38,314 bases of DNA. Origin: Acidobacteriota bacterium. Its GTDB lineage: Bacteria; Acidobacteriota; UBA6911. The translations under genes and the position numbers were made by a program. The notes below the pieces were generated by a model. The model worked only from the letters and a program-made list of their open reading frames with translations. It had not been told where the DNA came from and searched no databases. The DNA is taken from assembly GCA_003225335.1 (NCBI GenBank), contig QHZE01000441.1, positions 1-38,314 on the forward strand, in the 5' to 3' direction. Position 1 is the stretch's first letter. Every line of letters starts with the position of its first letter. Positions 27,418 through 38,267 of the stretch are shown in pieces.

Positions 27418-28959
27418 ATGAGAGTGAAAGGAGCGCAACGTCACACGCGTCGCAGCTTCTTGAAAAATGCCACGGGTCTCTCCGTCGCCGCCCTCGGTGC
27501 GCGACCGCATTCCGTGGAGGGATCGAGGCGGGCCGCGCCGGAGAGCGGCGTACCACAGGGGCAAACCGCCGCCGGCAAGAAATTCGTCGCTATTCAGGTG
27601 GGAGCGGTCTCCTTCTTGGATGAAGGTGTAGATAAAGTTCTGGACATTTTCCAGGAGCGCGCTCGCGTCAACACGCTCATGCTCGCCGTCTTTACTTACG
27701 GGCGAGGGATCGCGGGCCGCCAGGTGCCCGACCAGCCCTTGCCGGACCACGGAGGGCAGAACTACGACGCCGATACTTTCCATGGCGGCAGTTACGCGGC
27801 CCTGCATCCGCAGTACTACAGCAAGACGATACTGCGAGACCTGCGGGCGCCCGATCTCGGAGACTTCGATCTGCTTGACGCGGTTGTGCCCAAAGCCAAA
27901 GCGCGCGCCATGAGGAGTTATGCCTGGCTTGAGGATGTCTACAATCCTCGTTTGATCCCGGGCTTCGAGAAAGTCGCCGAGATCGACATTTACGGACGGC
28001 GCACAGGGCAGGCCTGTCTCAACCACCCTGACGTGCGCAACTTTCTCAATTCGCTCGTCGAGGACTACGTCAAGTCTCACGAGATCGACGGCATCATGTG
28101 GGGCTCGGAACGCCAGGGGCCGCTCAATAATGCGATCGGTTCGCGCCACGGAGGATTCGGCTCCTCGATCACCTGCTTTTGCGAATTCTGCCGCCAAAGA
28201 GGACGGGAGCGCGGCATCTCCGTCGAGCGCGCGCTCCAGGGACTGACCGAGTTGGAGGGGTTCGCCCGCGCCGCGCGGGCGGGACAGAAACCGGCCGACG
28301 GATATTTCGTAACCTTCTGGCGGCTGCTCCTGAATTATCCGGAGATCCTGGCATGGGAGAAACTTTGGACGGACAGTCAGCATGAGATATACGGTGAGAT
28401 TTACGGGACCGTGAAGGGCATCAACAGCCACGTTCAGGTCGGATGGCATATCTGGCACAATAACTCCTTCAGCCCCTTCTATCGCGCAGAACAGGATTAC
28501 TGGAAGCTCCGCCAGACCTCGGACTTTCTGAAGGTGGTGATGTACAACAACTGCGGAGGTCCCCGTCTCGCGCAGTATATGAGGAATGTTCACTCCACGA
28601 TCTTCCGCGATGCCAAACCGGAAGAAGCGCTGGGGCTGCACTATCGAATCATGGGCTACGAAGGGGAGCCCGCCTTCGATCGCTTGCCGGCCGCCGGCCT
28701 CTCCGCCGATTACGTTGCGCGGGAAACCAAACGCGCGATCGCCGGCGTGCGGGGCGAGATCGCCATCTACCCTGGAATCGATATCGACATTCCCACGGCA
28801 GCCAACGAAAAGAAGACCCAACCCTCCGACGTCAGCGCGGCCGTGAAGGCCGCTTTCAACGTGGGCGCGCCGGGAGTGGTCCTGTCACGGAAATACTCGG
28901 AGATGAAAATGGCCAACCTCGCAGCCGCAGGGGGAGCGCTCCGGGAACTGGGTCTGTAA
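27418..28959 (+). CDS. Tat-exported hydrolase-like protein, probably TIM barrel, family not recognised
   Basis: 513 aa from ATG 27418, preceded by AGGAGGAAGG. Twin-arginine signal HTRRSFLKNATGLSVAALG. Mature part: FVAIQVGAVSFLDEGVDKVLDIFQE, then VNTLMLAVFTYGRG, AMRSYAWLEDVYN, a CLNHPDVRNFLNSLVEDYVKS segment, then DGIMWGSERQGPL and CFCEFCRQRGRERG. That order of a putative barrel strand followed by a C-x-C-x2-C cluster is shared with the preceding gene, so they may be distant relatives. A WHIWHNNSFSPFYRAEQDY segment and a terminal VLSRKYSEMKMANLAAAG follow. It is likely a secreted glycan-active enzyme, but no active site is assignable with confidence. Confidence 0.6.
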   Translation: MRVKGAQRHTRRSFLKNATGLSVAALGARPHSVEGSRRAAPESGVPQGQTAAGKKFVAIQVGAVSFLDEGVDKVLDIFQERARVNTLMLAVFTYGRGIAGRQVPDQPLPDHGGQNYDADTFHGGSYAALHPQYYSKTILRDLRAPDLGDFDLLDAVVPKAKARAMRSYAWLEDVYNPRLIPGFEKVAEIDIYGRRTGQACLNHPDVRNFLNSLVEDYVKSHEIDGIMWGSERQGPLNNAIGSRHGGFGSSITCFCEFCRQRGRERGISVERALQGLTELEGFARAARAGQKPADGYFVTFWRLLLNYPEILAWEKLWTDSQHEIYGEIYGTVKGINSHVQVGWHIWHNNSFSPFYRAEQDYWKLRQTSDFLKVVMYNNCGGPRLAQYMRNVHSTIFRDAKPEEALGLHYRIMGYEGEPAFDRLPAAGLSADYVARETKRAIAGVRGEIAIYPGIDIDIPTAANEKKTQPSDVSAAVKAAFNVGAPGVVLSRKYSEMKMANLAAAGGALRELGL

Positions 28960-28964
28960 TGTGA

Positions 28965-29290
28965 GTCGAGCAAGAAAGAATGAAACCATGGATGAACGCA
29001 GAGACAGCCGAGCCGCAACCAAACTGATCTGCTTAGCGTTTTCTTTGCGTCCTTCGCGTCTTAGCGGTGAAAGCGCTGTCCGGAATTAACCGCGAAGACG
29101 CGAAGAGCGCAGAGAATCCGCGAAGAAGAATTCTTTCCAAGCGGCAAAGGATTTACACGTTAGTAGTACAGATGAACACAGATAACCAAAAACTTCGCGT
29201 TTCTTCGCATCTTCGTGGTAAGGGCTGTGCTCAATCCACGACGAAGACGCAAAGACGCGAAGAATCACGAAGGCTTTTCCATTGACAATC
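28965..29290. repeat. Mixed CACGAAGA / ACAGATGAAC palindromes
   Basis: TTTGCGTCCTTCGCGTCTT at about 29042-29060 pairs with AAGACGCGAAGAGCGCAGAG at about 29094-29113. A lone ACAGATGAACACAGAT copy lies at 29168-29183, and TCTTCGTGGT/ACGACGAAGA with the conserved CAATCC loop at 29211-29246. The 345-bp gap 28960-29304 contains no credible gene; the next gene has its own GGGGAGG at 29291-29297. Confidence 0.65.
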
Positions 29291-29304
29291 GGGGAGGATG
29301 GAAC

Positions 29305-30375
29305 ATGCGCGGAAGACTCCTGTCTCTTCTCGGAATTTTCTTCATACTTACGCTCGGCCATGCCCGCATGCCGGCCTCTCGCATTGAGTGCGTCGCCGGT
29401 TGCGGCGAGCGCCCGCTCGGAGGCCCCGCCCTGGAGGCCAGGCTCATCGAGCCCTTTGGAGTGGCCTTTGACGGAAAAGAAAACTGGTACATCTGCGAAT
29501 ATAAGGGGCACAGAATTACCAGAGTGACCGGGAGCGGCGTCATCAGCCTGTTCGCGGGCATCGAAAAACCAGGCTACGGCGGCGACGGAGCCGCGGCCGC
29601 GCAGGCATCGTTCAACGAGCCGCACGGACTGGTCATCGGAAACGGCGGGCAACTGTATGTAGCCGACACTCGCAACCACCGCGTCCGAAAAGTGGATTTG
29701 AAGACCGGCGCTATAACGACAATCGCCGGCACCGGAAAACCGGGTTATTCCGGCGACGGGGGTCCGGCGATCGGGGCTCAGTTTGACGGCGTCTTTGGGA
29801 TCGACATCAGCAAAGCCGGGGACAGGATCTATGTCGCCGACCTCGGCAACAAGCGCGTTCGTGTGGTGAGCCTGAAGTCGGGCGAGGTCAGGACAGTTGC
29901 CGGGAACGGCCAGGCCGGCGTCCCCGCAGACGGCGCGGATGCGGCCGGCAGCCCTCTTGTCGATCCCCGGGCGGTCACTGTCGACTCGAAAGGAAACCTC
30001 TACATCCTCGAACGCGGCGGTGATGCGCTGCGCATTGTCGACAAACAGGGCAAGATCCGAACCCTGATTGGTCCCGCAGAGACGGACCAACCGCCCATGC
30101 ATCCAAAGTTGAACGGGCCGAAGCACCTCTGCGTGGATCTCGAGGACAACGTCATTGTCGCGGACTCGGAAAACCACCTCGTCAGAAAATTCACTCCGAG
30201 CAGCGGGAAAACGGTGACGATTGCCGGCACGGGACAAAAGGGGGCGCGTCTGGCGCCCGAGGATCCGCTCAAGACCCAGTTGAACCGGCCCCACGGCGTA
30301 TATGTTCATCCGTCGGGCGCGCTCTACATATCCGACAGCGACAACAATCGCATCCTGAAGCTGACAGGCTGGTAA
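29305..30375 (+). CDS. Exported NHL-repeat beta-propeller protein
   Basis: 356 aa from ATG 29305 (GGGGAGG 7 bp upstream; the upstream in-frame ATG-like start is in repeat sequence). Hydrophobic signal peptide about 1-21. About five to six NHL blades follow, each with the pattern PxGVA...LYVADTxNHRVRK...TIAGTGxPGYSGDG, e.g. GLVIGNGGQLYVADTRNHRVRK, RIYVADLGNKRVRV, NVIVADSENHLVRK and ALYISDSDNNRILK. No catalytic domain is attached. NHL propellers serve binding or scaffold roles and are often encoded beside DUF1549/DUF1501 proteins in Acidobacteria and Planctomycetes, as here. The ligand is unknown; a lactonase-like activity is possible but has no visible support. Confidence 0.85.
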   Translation: MRGRLLSLLGIFFILTLGHARMPASRIECVAGCGERPLGGPALEARLIEPFGVAFDGKENWYICEYKGHRITRVTGSGVISLFAGIEKPGYGGDGAAAAQASFNEPHGLVIGNGGQLYVADTRNHRVRKVDLKTGAITTIAGTGKPGYSGDGGPAIGAQFDGVFGIDISKAGDRIYVADLGNKRVRVVSLKSGEVRTVAGNGQAGVPADGADAAGSPLVDPRAVTVDSKGNLYILERGGDALRIVDKQGKIRTLIGPAETDQPPMHPKLNGPKHLCVDLEDNVIVADSENHLVRKFTPSSGKTVTIAGTGQKGARLAPEDPLKTQLNRPHGVYVHPSGALYISDSDNNRILKLTGW

Positions 30376-30520
30376 AGGTGCAAGGGGCACAAGGGGCAGA
30401 GGGGCAGAGGAGTCAAGGGCAATAAACCTCTATGAATGGAATATGCGTCGCCTGGAAGATTTGCCTTGGGCATTACGCCTTCCCCAGCCTCCCATTCTCC
30501 CCTTTACCCCTTAGTTTTTC
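30376..30520. repeat. GGGGCAGA-type purine-rich tract with complementary pyrimidine tract
   Basis: AAGGGGCACAAGGGGCAGAGG (20-bp core at about 30382-30402) begins 6 bp after the NHL gene stop. A complementary pyrimidine run, CCCCAGCCTCCCATTCTCC continuing to CCCCTT, lies at about 30482-30510. It is a loose palindrome of the same style as the GGGGCGGA element at 7536-7753. No gene is seen in 30376-30612. Confidence 0.5.
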
Positions 30521-30612
30521 TTAGCGTTTGTTAATATTGACAAGCGACGGGCACGAGTCGGAAAATGGCCTGGCCTGCAGTAGAGGCAAAATCCAGATAC
30601 AGAGGTTTAGAG

Positions 30613-32877
<2,265 letters not shown>

Positions 32878-32889
32878 AAGGTATCTTTA

Positions 32890-34335
32890 ATGAAAGACCG
32901 CAACCGCTTCATCTTCTCCGCAGCGTCAAGGCGCGAGTTTCTCGCCCGGACAGGGAGCGGTCTCGGCGGGCTCGCGCTGACCTATTTGCTGGACCGCGAT
33001 GGAAATTTCACCCCCTCGCTTTCGGCAGCCGGCGGCTCGACGAATCCGCTCGCTCCCAAGCCTCCGCATCATCAGCCCAAAGCCAAGGCTGTGATCTGGC
33101 TTTTCATGGAGGGAGGCCCAAGCCACGTCGATCTCTTCGACCCGAAACCGGCGCTCGAAAAGCTGGCGGGGCAGCCTATGCCCGCATCCTTCGGCCGGCC
33201 GATCACCGCGATGGGGACTGCGAACAACACGCTGATGCCTTCCAAACGCGCCTGGAAACAGTACGGCGAGAGCGGCATTTGGGTCTCCGACTGGTACGCG
33301 CGCATTGCGGAGCATGTGGACGATATGGCGGTGCTGCGCGCGTGCTGGGCGGACGGTTTGAACCACGTCGGCTCGGTCTGTCAGATGAACACCGGGTCCA
33401 TCCTGGCCGGCCGCCCCTCCCTGGGGGCCTGGGCGACCTACGGGCTCGGGTCGGCCAATCAGGACCTTCCCACATTTATTGTGCTGACAGACGCGGGCGA
33501 GGTCGTCGGAGGTCCAAAAAACTGGAGCGCCGGTTTTCTGCCGGCAACCTACCAGGGAACTCTCTTTCGCAATGATGAGACACCCATCTTCTACCTCCTG
33601 CCCCCGGACAGCGTCAGCGTCGAGCAGCAACGCAGCAAGCTTGATTTTCTCGCCGAGCTGAACCGATCCTTCGCCGCCGACAAGCCGGAAGACACCGAGC
33701 TTGAAGCGCGGGCGAATTCCTACGAGCTGGCCTACCGCATGCAGTCGGCGGCTCCCGAAGCGATCGACTTTTCCAAAGAATCGGATCTCACAAAAAAGCT
33801 CTACGGCCTGGAGGACCCGATTACGGCCAAATTCGGGGCCAACTGCCTGCTGGCCCGCCGCCTGGTCGAGCGCGGCGTGCGCTTTGTCGAGCTGTATTGC
33901 GGCAGCGGCAGCGGTTGGGATGCGCACTCGAACATCGAGGGTAACCACGGCAAAATGTGCAAAGTCTCGGATCAGCCGATCGCAGGGCTGCTGACGGATT
34001 TAAAGGCCCGGGGACTGCTCGGGAGCACTCTGGTCATCTGGGGCGGGGAGTTCGGCAGGACTCCGTTCAATGAAAAGGGGGACGGACGCGATCACAACCC
34101 CTGGGGCTTCAGCATGTGGATGGCTGGTGGAGGCATCAAAGGAGGACAGGTGATCGGCGCCACCGACGAGATTGGCCTGCGCGGCGTCGAAGGGCGGTAC
34201 CATGTCCACGACATTCATGCGACGATTCTTCACTTGATGGGTCTCAACCATCTGCGGTTGCTTTACTTTCACAACGGCCGGGGTGAACGGGCGACCGTCA
34301 ACGGCGGCACGCTCATCAAAGAAGCCCTGTCCTGA
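32890..34335 (+). CDS. DUF1501 protein with Tat signal (second copy)
   Basis: 481 aa from ATG 32890. Twin-arginine motif SRREFLARTGSGLGGLALTYLL. DUF1501 signatures parallel the copy at 22728: AVIWLFMEGGPSHVDLFDPKP, NTGSILAGRPSLGAWATYGLGS, VRFVELYCGSGSGWDAHSN, LVIWGGEFGRTPFNE, HDIHATILHLMGLNHL. The residue replacing the first paralogue's DWDHHGG differs (GWDAHSN), suggesting a different substrate or metal site. Co-transcribed with the DUF1549/DUF1553 gene 12 bp upstream. Its TGA stop is the first triplet of a CAATCCG-family repeat. Confidence 0.9.
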   Translation: MKDRNRFIFSAASRREFLARTGSGLGGLALTYLLDRDGNFTPSLSAAGGSTNPLAPKPPHHQPKAKAVIWLFMEGGPSHVDLFDPKPALEKLAGQPMPASFGRPITAMGTANNTLMPSKRAWKQYGESGIWVSDWYARIAEHVDDMAVLRACWADGLNHVGSVCQMNTGSILAGRPSLGAWATYGLGSANQDLPTFIVLTDAGEVVGGPKNWSAGFLPATYQGTLFRNDETPIFYLLPPDSVSVEQQRSKLDFLAELNRSFAADKPEDTELEARANSYELAYRMQSAAPEAIDFSKESDLTKKLYGLEDPITAKFGANCLLARRLVERGVRFVELYCGSGSGWDAHSNIEGNHGKMCKVSDQPIAGLLTDLKARGLLGSTLVIWGGEFGRTPFNEKGDGRDHNPWGFSMWMAGGGIKGGQVIGATDEIGLRGVEGRYHVHDIHATILHLMGLNHLRLLYFHNGRGERATVNGGTLIKEALS

Positions 34336-34371
34336 TTGCGGATTTCGGATTGAAAGACAATCCGCAATAGG
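34333..34371. repeat. CAATCCG-family palindrome starting at the DUF1501 stop codon
   Basis: TGATTGCGGATTTCGGATTG begins exactly with the stop TGA, then an AAAGA loop and CAATCCGCAATAG. This is the same arrangement as at 12732 and 17457. Confidence 0.85.
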
Positions 34372-34532
34372 TTCTTAAGACTGTGAGTGCCGTCACCAAA
34401 TGCGGCGGATTGGCGTTGCAGGTCCGTGGGAGGAGTGTTGCGCCCGCCGTGCCTCGCTATTCACTATTGGTTGTCTGAATTATCTCGGCGCTCTCTTTAC
34501 CCCTACAATCCACACTCAAACGGCAATACGTT

Positions 34533-34588
34533 TTCCAATCCGCAATCCGCAATCCGAAATCCGCAATCGGCAATCGGCAATCCGAAAT
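34533..34588. repeat. CAATCCG-family tandem arm
   Basis: Seven consecutive CAATCCG/CAATCGG/CGAAATC-type heptamers. It ends directly against the minus-strand stop of a TonB-receptor remnant (34589-34591), so here too the repeat abuts a stop codon. The segment 34372-34532 shows no recognisable gene. Confidence 0.8.
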
Positions 34589-34696
34589 TTAAAAAGCCAG
34601 GCGTGCGCCCATCTGCATCGTCCGCATGCTCTGGGCGCCGCGAATCTGACCAAAGAAAGCCGAACTGACGTTGGTATCGGGGCCTCCGTAATTCAC
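34589..34696 (-). pseudogene. C-terminal remnant of an Oar-like TonB-dependent receptor
   Basis: Reading the minus strand from about 34696 gives NYGGPDTNVSSAFFGQIRGA, then QSMRTMQMGARLAF and stop. This is the characteristic last strand pair of Acidobacteria Oar-like outer-membrane receptors (FGxI-x(2)-A-x(3)-R-x(2)-Q-x(3)-R/K-x-x-F-stop). An in-frame stop lies just upstream, so only about 35 residues remain. It lies in opposite orientation to the intact receptor at 35070 and between repeats, suggesting deletion of a former receptor gene. Confidence 0.65.
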
Positions 34697-34728
34697 TTAG
34701 AAATTTGAGCACGCATTGGCCGGTCAAT

Positions 34729-34816
34729 TGCCACGAATTCCACGAATTACACGAAGCGAATTTCCCTCGCTTGCTCAGGCGAAAGAGTTTTCGTGAGTTT
34801 CGTGTAATTCGTGGCA
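34729..34816. repeat. CCACGAATT-family palindrome
   Basis: Left arm TGCCACGAATTCCACGAATT (34729-34748, then ACACGAAG). Right arm TTCGTGAGTTTCGTGTAATT at about 34790-34809, ending CGTGGCA at 34816. Units are about 9 bp. Related to the hairpin at 2723-2768. Confidence 0.75.
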
Positions 34817-34888
34817 GATGTTTTTCTCTCGTCAATTCTTTCTCCGACCTTCGAGACTGAGAACGTGTGAAAAAATCCACATCTCGTA

Positions 34889-34962
34889 GGGGCGGCCCTG
34901 CGTGGCCGCCCGCGAGTACCCGCTGTTATTGGCCGGGCGGGGCGACCACGTGGGGTCGCCCC
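34889..34962. repeat. Two GGGGCGGCC/GGGGCGACC hairpins
   Basis: GGGGCGGCC with GGCCGCCC at about 34891-34912, and GGGGCGACC with GGTCGCCCC at about 34937-34960. They lie about 110 bp upstream of the TonB-receptor start and are the only structure in that leader. Confidence 0.65.
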
Positions 34963-35069
34963 AGCGCCGGCTTGAGGCTGTACGATTTCGTGTAAGGGTT
35001 CAGACGTTGTAAAATCTCGCCGGTGGGAGCGCGGTCAAGGCTTCGTCGCTCAAGGACGGCGGTCGGTTG

Positions 35070-37469
35070 ATGTGTGTAAGAGCTCATCGGTCTCTGGTAT
35101 ATCTGGTCATCGCTGGGGCGATCCTTGTTCGCGTGTGCACCGCGCAGATACACGTCGGAACGATACACGGAGTTTTCCATGACGAAACACGCGGGGTTCT
35201 CGAAGGCGTTCGAGTGACGCTGGACAACGCGATCTCCGGCTACCACCGGAGCACGCTCTCGTCGGCGGATGGCGGCTTTGTTTTTCACAACGTCCCTTTT
35301 GGCGCCTATACCATCCGCGCGGAATTTCCCGGATTCCAGGTGTTCTCCGAGACGGTCTCCGTCCGGTCGAATGTTCCGCTCGAGATCCAGGTCCAATTTA
35401 AGCTTAGTCCATTGACTGAGGATATCCTTGTTGTACCGGTTCGTGAACTGGTCGAGAAGGATTCCTCGAGCATGCATGTCACAGTCGATGCAAGCTTTAT
35501 TGAAAGGCAGCCAGGGGCGGCCCCCAGTCGAGGGTTGCAGCCCTTGATCTCCACGCTCCCCGGCTGGACCGGCGACGACGGCGGCCTGCTCCACATCCGA
35601 GGCACTGACGACGAGATTCTGTACGTGGTTGACGGAATTCCGATCCTCGATCGCCTGGACCCTCGATTCAGCGCCCCGGTGAATCTGGAGACGATACGTT
35701 CGATGGAGCTGATTACGGGAGACATTCCGGCGGAATACGGCAACCGGCTGGGCGCCGTTGTGGTTGTCCAATCGAAATCCGGAATCGAGACGCCTTCGTT
35801 TGGCAGCGTGCAGGTCGGAGGCGGGAATTTTCGCAGCGGGGAAATATCTCTGGAGTCCGGGATGAAGTTCAGCGAAAAACTGGGCGTCTTTGTCGCGGCT
35901 GCTTCAAGCGGGTCCCATCGCTTCCTGGACCCGCCGGACATTCGGAACTTCGGCAACGCGGGGGGCACGGGACAGCTGAACTTGCGTCTGGATTGGCGCC
36001 CCTCGACTCATGACACATTCCTGTTCCATCTCTGGAACGGGCTCAGCCGTTTTCGCGTGGCCAATAGTGCCGAGCAAGCGGAGGAGGGTAACCGGCAGAA
36101 AGCACGGTTGCGGAATGACAGCCAATCGGTCATCTGGCAGCACGTGTGGTCTTCCAACAGTGTAAGCAATCTGGCCGTCTACCGCCGCTCCTTTTCAAGC
36201 TGTGTGGCTCCAGGCCCCCGGGACAGCCCCTTCATGGTGACGCAGGATCGAACGCATGGGCGCCAGGGACTCATCGGCAACTTCAGCCATCAGCGCAGAG
36301 GCCACACGCTGAAGTTCGGAATGGAAGGGGTGCGCACGACGCCACGAGAGACTTTCTCTTATGCCGTGACGGACGACGAGGAGGCAGAGGAGCTAGGCTT
36401 CACGGCGGCGGCCCGCAGCTTCGTGCCCGGCCGCCCGTTTGAATTTGCCGGCCGCAGGACTTTCGGACAGGTTTCCGGATTCGCCCAGGATTTCTTCTCG
36501 CCTTTCAAGAACTTCACGTTGGGTCTTGGCCTGCGCTACGATTACTCGCATCAATTGATCTCGGCTCAACACTGGAGCCCCCGCATCGGCGGCGTTTACT
36601 ACAGCCCCAGATTGAAGGCAGCCTTCCGCGGCTCATTCAATCGCCTGTTCGCGCCCCCTCCGGTCGAAAACCTGCTCGTTTCAGCTTCCGAGCAGGCGCG
36701 CCGCTTATCGCCATTGGCGGACGCCGGAGGAGGCTACACGCCAATCAAACCGGGAACCGTTTCCGCATATGAGGTCGGGTGCGCGCATGACGTTCTGGGG
36801 TTCGCCAGGCTCGATCTTGATTACTACTGGCGCAGTTTCGTGAACTTCGGCGATCCAAACGTTTTCTTTTCGACAACAATCATTTTCCCCAACAGTGTTG
36901 CGCGCGGAGGCGTGCATGGTCTCGACGTGCGCCTCGATGTGCCCGAACGTCGCGGCTGGTCGGGCTATGTCAGTTACAACAACCAAAACATTTACCAAAT
37001 CGGGCCGATCAACGGAGGGCTTTTTCTTACGGCCGAGTTGAGCCGGTTCGGCCCAGGGGTGCGCTTCATCCCGGATCAGGATCAGCGCAACAGCGGGTCG
37101 CTGAGTATAAGCTATCACCATCGAAAGAGCGGGGCATGGGCCTCCTTCGCGGGTGCTCACGAAAGTGGGACGCCGCTCGATATTGAAGAGGGGGAGGCAG
37201 ACCGGTTGACTGATCAATTGCGCCGCCAGGGTGTGGAGCCGGACGCCGTCGTCGATTTGAAAACGGGACGCGTGAAGCCGCGGACGCTCTTGAATTTTTC
37301 CACCGGGATGGGGTTGTTGCGCAAGGAGCGCCTCTCGGTGAGCGTGCAATTCGATATCCAGAATCTCGCCAACAGGTTGTTCGCTTACAACGTTGGAAAT
37401 CCCTTCAGCGGAACTCATTTTGGTTACCCTCGTCTTTACAGCGCCCGTTTGAAGCTTACATTTAGATGA
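35070..37469 (+). CDS. Oar-like TonB-dependent outer-membrane receptor with carboxypeptidase-regulatory domain
   Basis: 799 aa from ATG 35070 (a TTG lies just before; AAGGA 13 bp upstream). Signal peptide about 1-26. Carboxypeptidase-regulatory-like (Ig-type) domain about 30-115 (GTIHGVFHDETRGVLEGVRVTL, GGFVFHNVPFGAYTIRAEFPGF). Plug about 130-240 (LIRGTDDE-type stretch LLHIRGTDDEILYVVDGIPI, then IRSMELITGDIPAEYGNRLGAVV). The rest is a beta-barrel with aromatic-rich alternating strands, ending YSARLKLTFR. It imports or binds large substrates at the outer membrane, probably oligosaccharides given the neighbouring hydrolases; the substrate cannot be read from the sequence. It is the only intact TonB-type gene here. 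Confidence 0.87.
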   Translation: MCVRAHRSLVYLVIAGAILVRVCTAQIHVGTIHGVFHDETRGVLEGVRVTLDNAISGYHRSTLSSADGGFVFHNVPFGAYTIRAEFPGFQVFSETVSVRSNVPLEIQVQFKLSPLTEDILVVPVRELVEKDSSSMHVTVDASFIERQPGAAPSRGLQPLISTLPGWTGDDGGLLHIRGTDDEILYVVDGIPILDRLDPRFSAPVNLETIRSMELITGDIPAEYGNRLGAVVVVQSKSGIETPSFGSVQVGGGNFRSGEISLESGMKFSEKLGVFVAAASSGSHRFLDPPDIRNFGNAGGTGQLNLRLDWRPSTHDTFLFHLWNGLSRFRVANSAEQAEEGNRQKARLRNDSQSVIWQHVWSSNSVSNLAVYRRSFSSCVAPGPRDSPFMVTQDRTHGRQGLIGNFSHQRRGHTLKFGMEGVRTTPRETFSYAVTDDEEAEELGFTAAARSFVPGRPFEFAGRRTFGQVSGFAQDFFSPFKNFTLGLGLRYDYSHQLISAQHWSPRIGGVYYSPRLKAAFRGSFNRLFAPPPVENLLVSASEQARRLSPLADAGGGYTPIKPGTVSAYEVGCAHDVLGFARLDLDYYWRSFVNFGDPNVFFSTTIIFPNSVARGGVHGLDVRLDVPERRGWSGYVSYNNQNIYQIGPINGGLFLTAELSRFGPGVRFIPDQDQRNSGSLSISYHHRKSGAWASFAGAHESGTPLDIEEGEADRLTDQLRRQGVEPDAVVDLKTGRVKPRTLLNFSTGMGLLRKERLSVSVQFDIQNLANRLFAYNVGNPFSGTHFGYPRLYSARLKLTFR

Positions 37470-37615
37470 CCGGGAGGAATCCTGTCGAGTGGATTGCCAA
37501 GTTATCAGAAACCCTGCGCCTGCCTCGCCCAGCAGAGTGGACGCAGCATACTGACTATTTCAAGACTCTCAAGTGGATGGAGGTGAGGGATTTCAAATTA
37601 CCGCTGGCAATTTGA
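37466..37615 (+). CDS. Small 49-aa frame overlapping the receptor stop (ATGA)
   Basis: ATG at 37466 overlaps the TGA of the receptor gene by 4 bp and opens a 49-codon frame (TGRNPVEWIAKLSETLRLPRPAEW opening, ending FKLPLAI). A second open stretch without a start codon lies just after it, about 37621-37719 (SEENFNQKRYAREQAYKERKRREF). The two could be pieces of one decayed gene. No family is recognised; the overlap is the only argument for translation. Confidence 0.2.
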   Translation: MTGRNPVEWIAKLSETLRLPRPAEWTQHTDYFKTLKWMEVRDFKLPLAI

Positions 37616-37895
37616 ATTCTAGAGGCACGATCAGCGTTTCAGAAGAGAATTTCAACCAGAAGAGATACGCGCGCGAGCAGGCTTATAAAGAAAGGAAGCG
37701 GCGCGAGTTCAAACCCTGAATACGGAAGGCTATTGCTTCCAGGCGGTCGCTCTGGGCGCACGGTCCGTTATCAAAACGGTGGCACTCCCGGCGATTGTAT
37801 CCAGCAGGATGGTGAAGCCGACCCAGAAGAGCAGCTGCGGGAAAAACGCCGTCTCGAGAAACCTCTCAAACAGCGGCATGGCTCGGAAGAAAGAC

Positions 37896-38150
37896 ACATC
37901 AACAATAGTCGTCATACTGACCGGAGATACAAGGCGGTTTGCCGAAGCGATTGCCAGGAAGCTCGGCATCGACTGGGTCCGGGCAAAGCTCGCCCGCGAG
38001 GAAAAGTCTCAGCGATTGCGGATTTGCAGGCGAAGGCCGGAAGACCGCTATGGTGGGCGATGGGGTCAACGACGCTGCGCGCTCGCCCAGGCCGACGCAG
38101 GAATGGCGATCGGCGCCGCAGGGCTGCGCTGCGGGGCTGCTTGTACTACT
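37896..38150 (+). pseudogene. Fragment of a metal-transporting P-type ATPase (copper type), multiply frameshifted
   Basis: Conserved HAD-domain pieces occur in order but in different frames: VVILTGDTRRFAEAIARKLGI and LAREEKS (frame A), SAIADLQA (frame B), EGRKTAMVGDGVNDA (frame C; the GDGxND motif), and ALAQADAGMAIGAAG (frame A again). At least three indels separate them. The phosphorylated DKTGT site and all membrane helices upstream and downstream are absent. This is a decayed fragment about 40 bp upstream of tRNA-fMet. CopA/CopB/CcoI types cannot be told apart. Confidence 0.75.
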
Positions 38151-38190
38151 TGACACTCACCGTGGGCGACGCGTATATTTCACCGAGTGT

Positions 38191-38267
<77 letters not shown>

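Noticed and set aside
34503-34880. Minus-strand 125-codon open frame
   Set aside because: It is mostly repeat-coded sequence (LPIADCGFRIADCGL type) and is in a different frame from the TonB-receptor remnant in the same interval.
37730-37879. Minus-strand 49-residue hydrophobic frame (LLFWVGFTILLDTIAG)
   Set aside because: One plausible membrane segment, but it overlaps no recognisable family, has no ribosome-binding site, and its longer form is antisense to the ATPase fragment.
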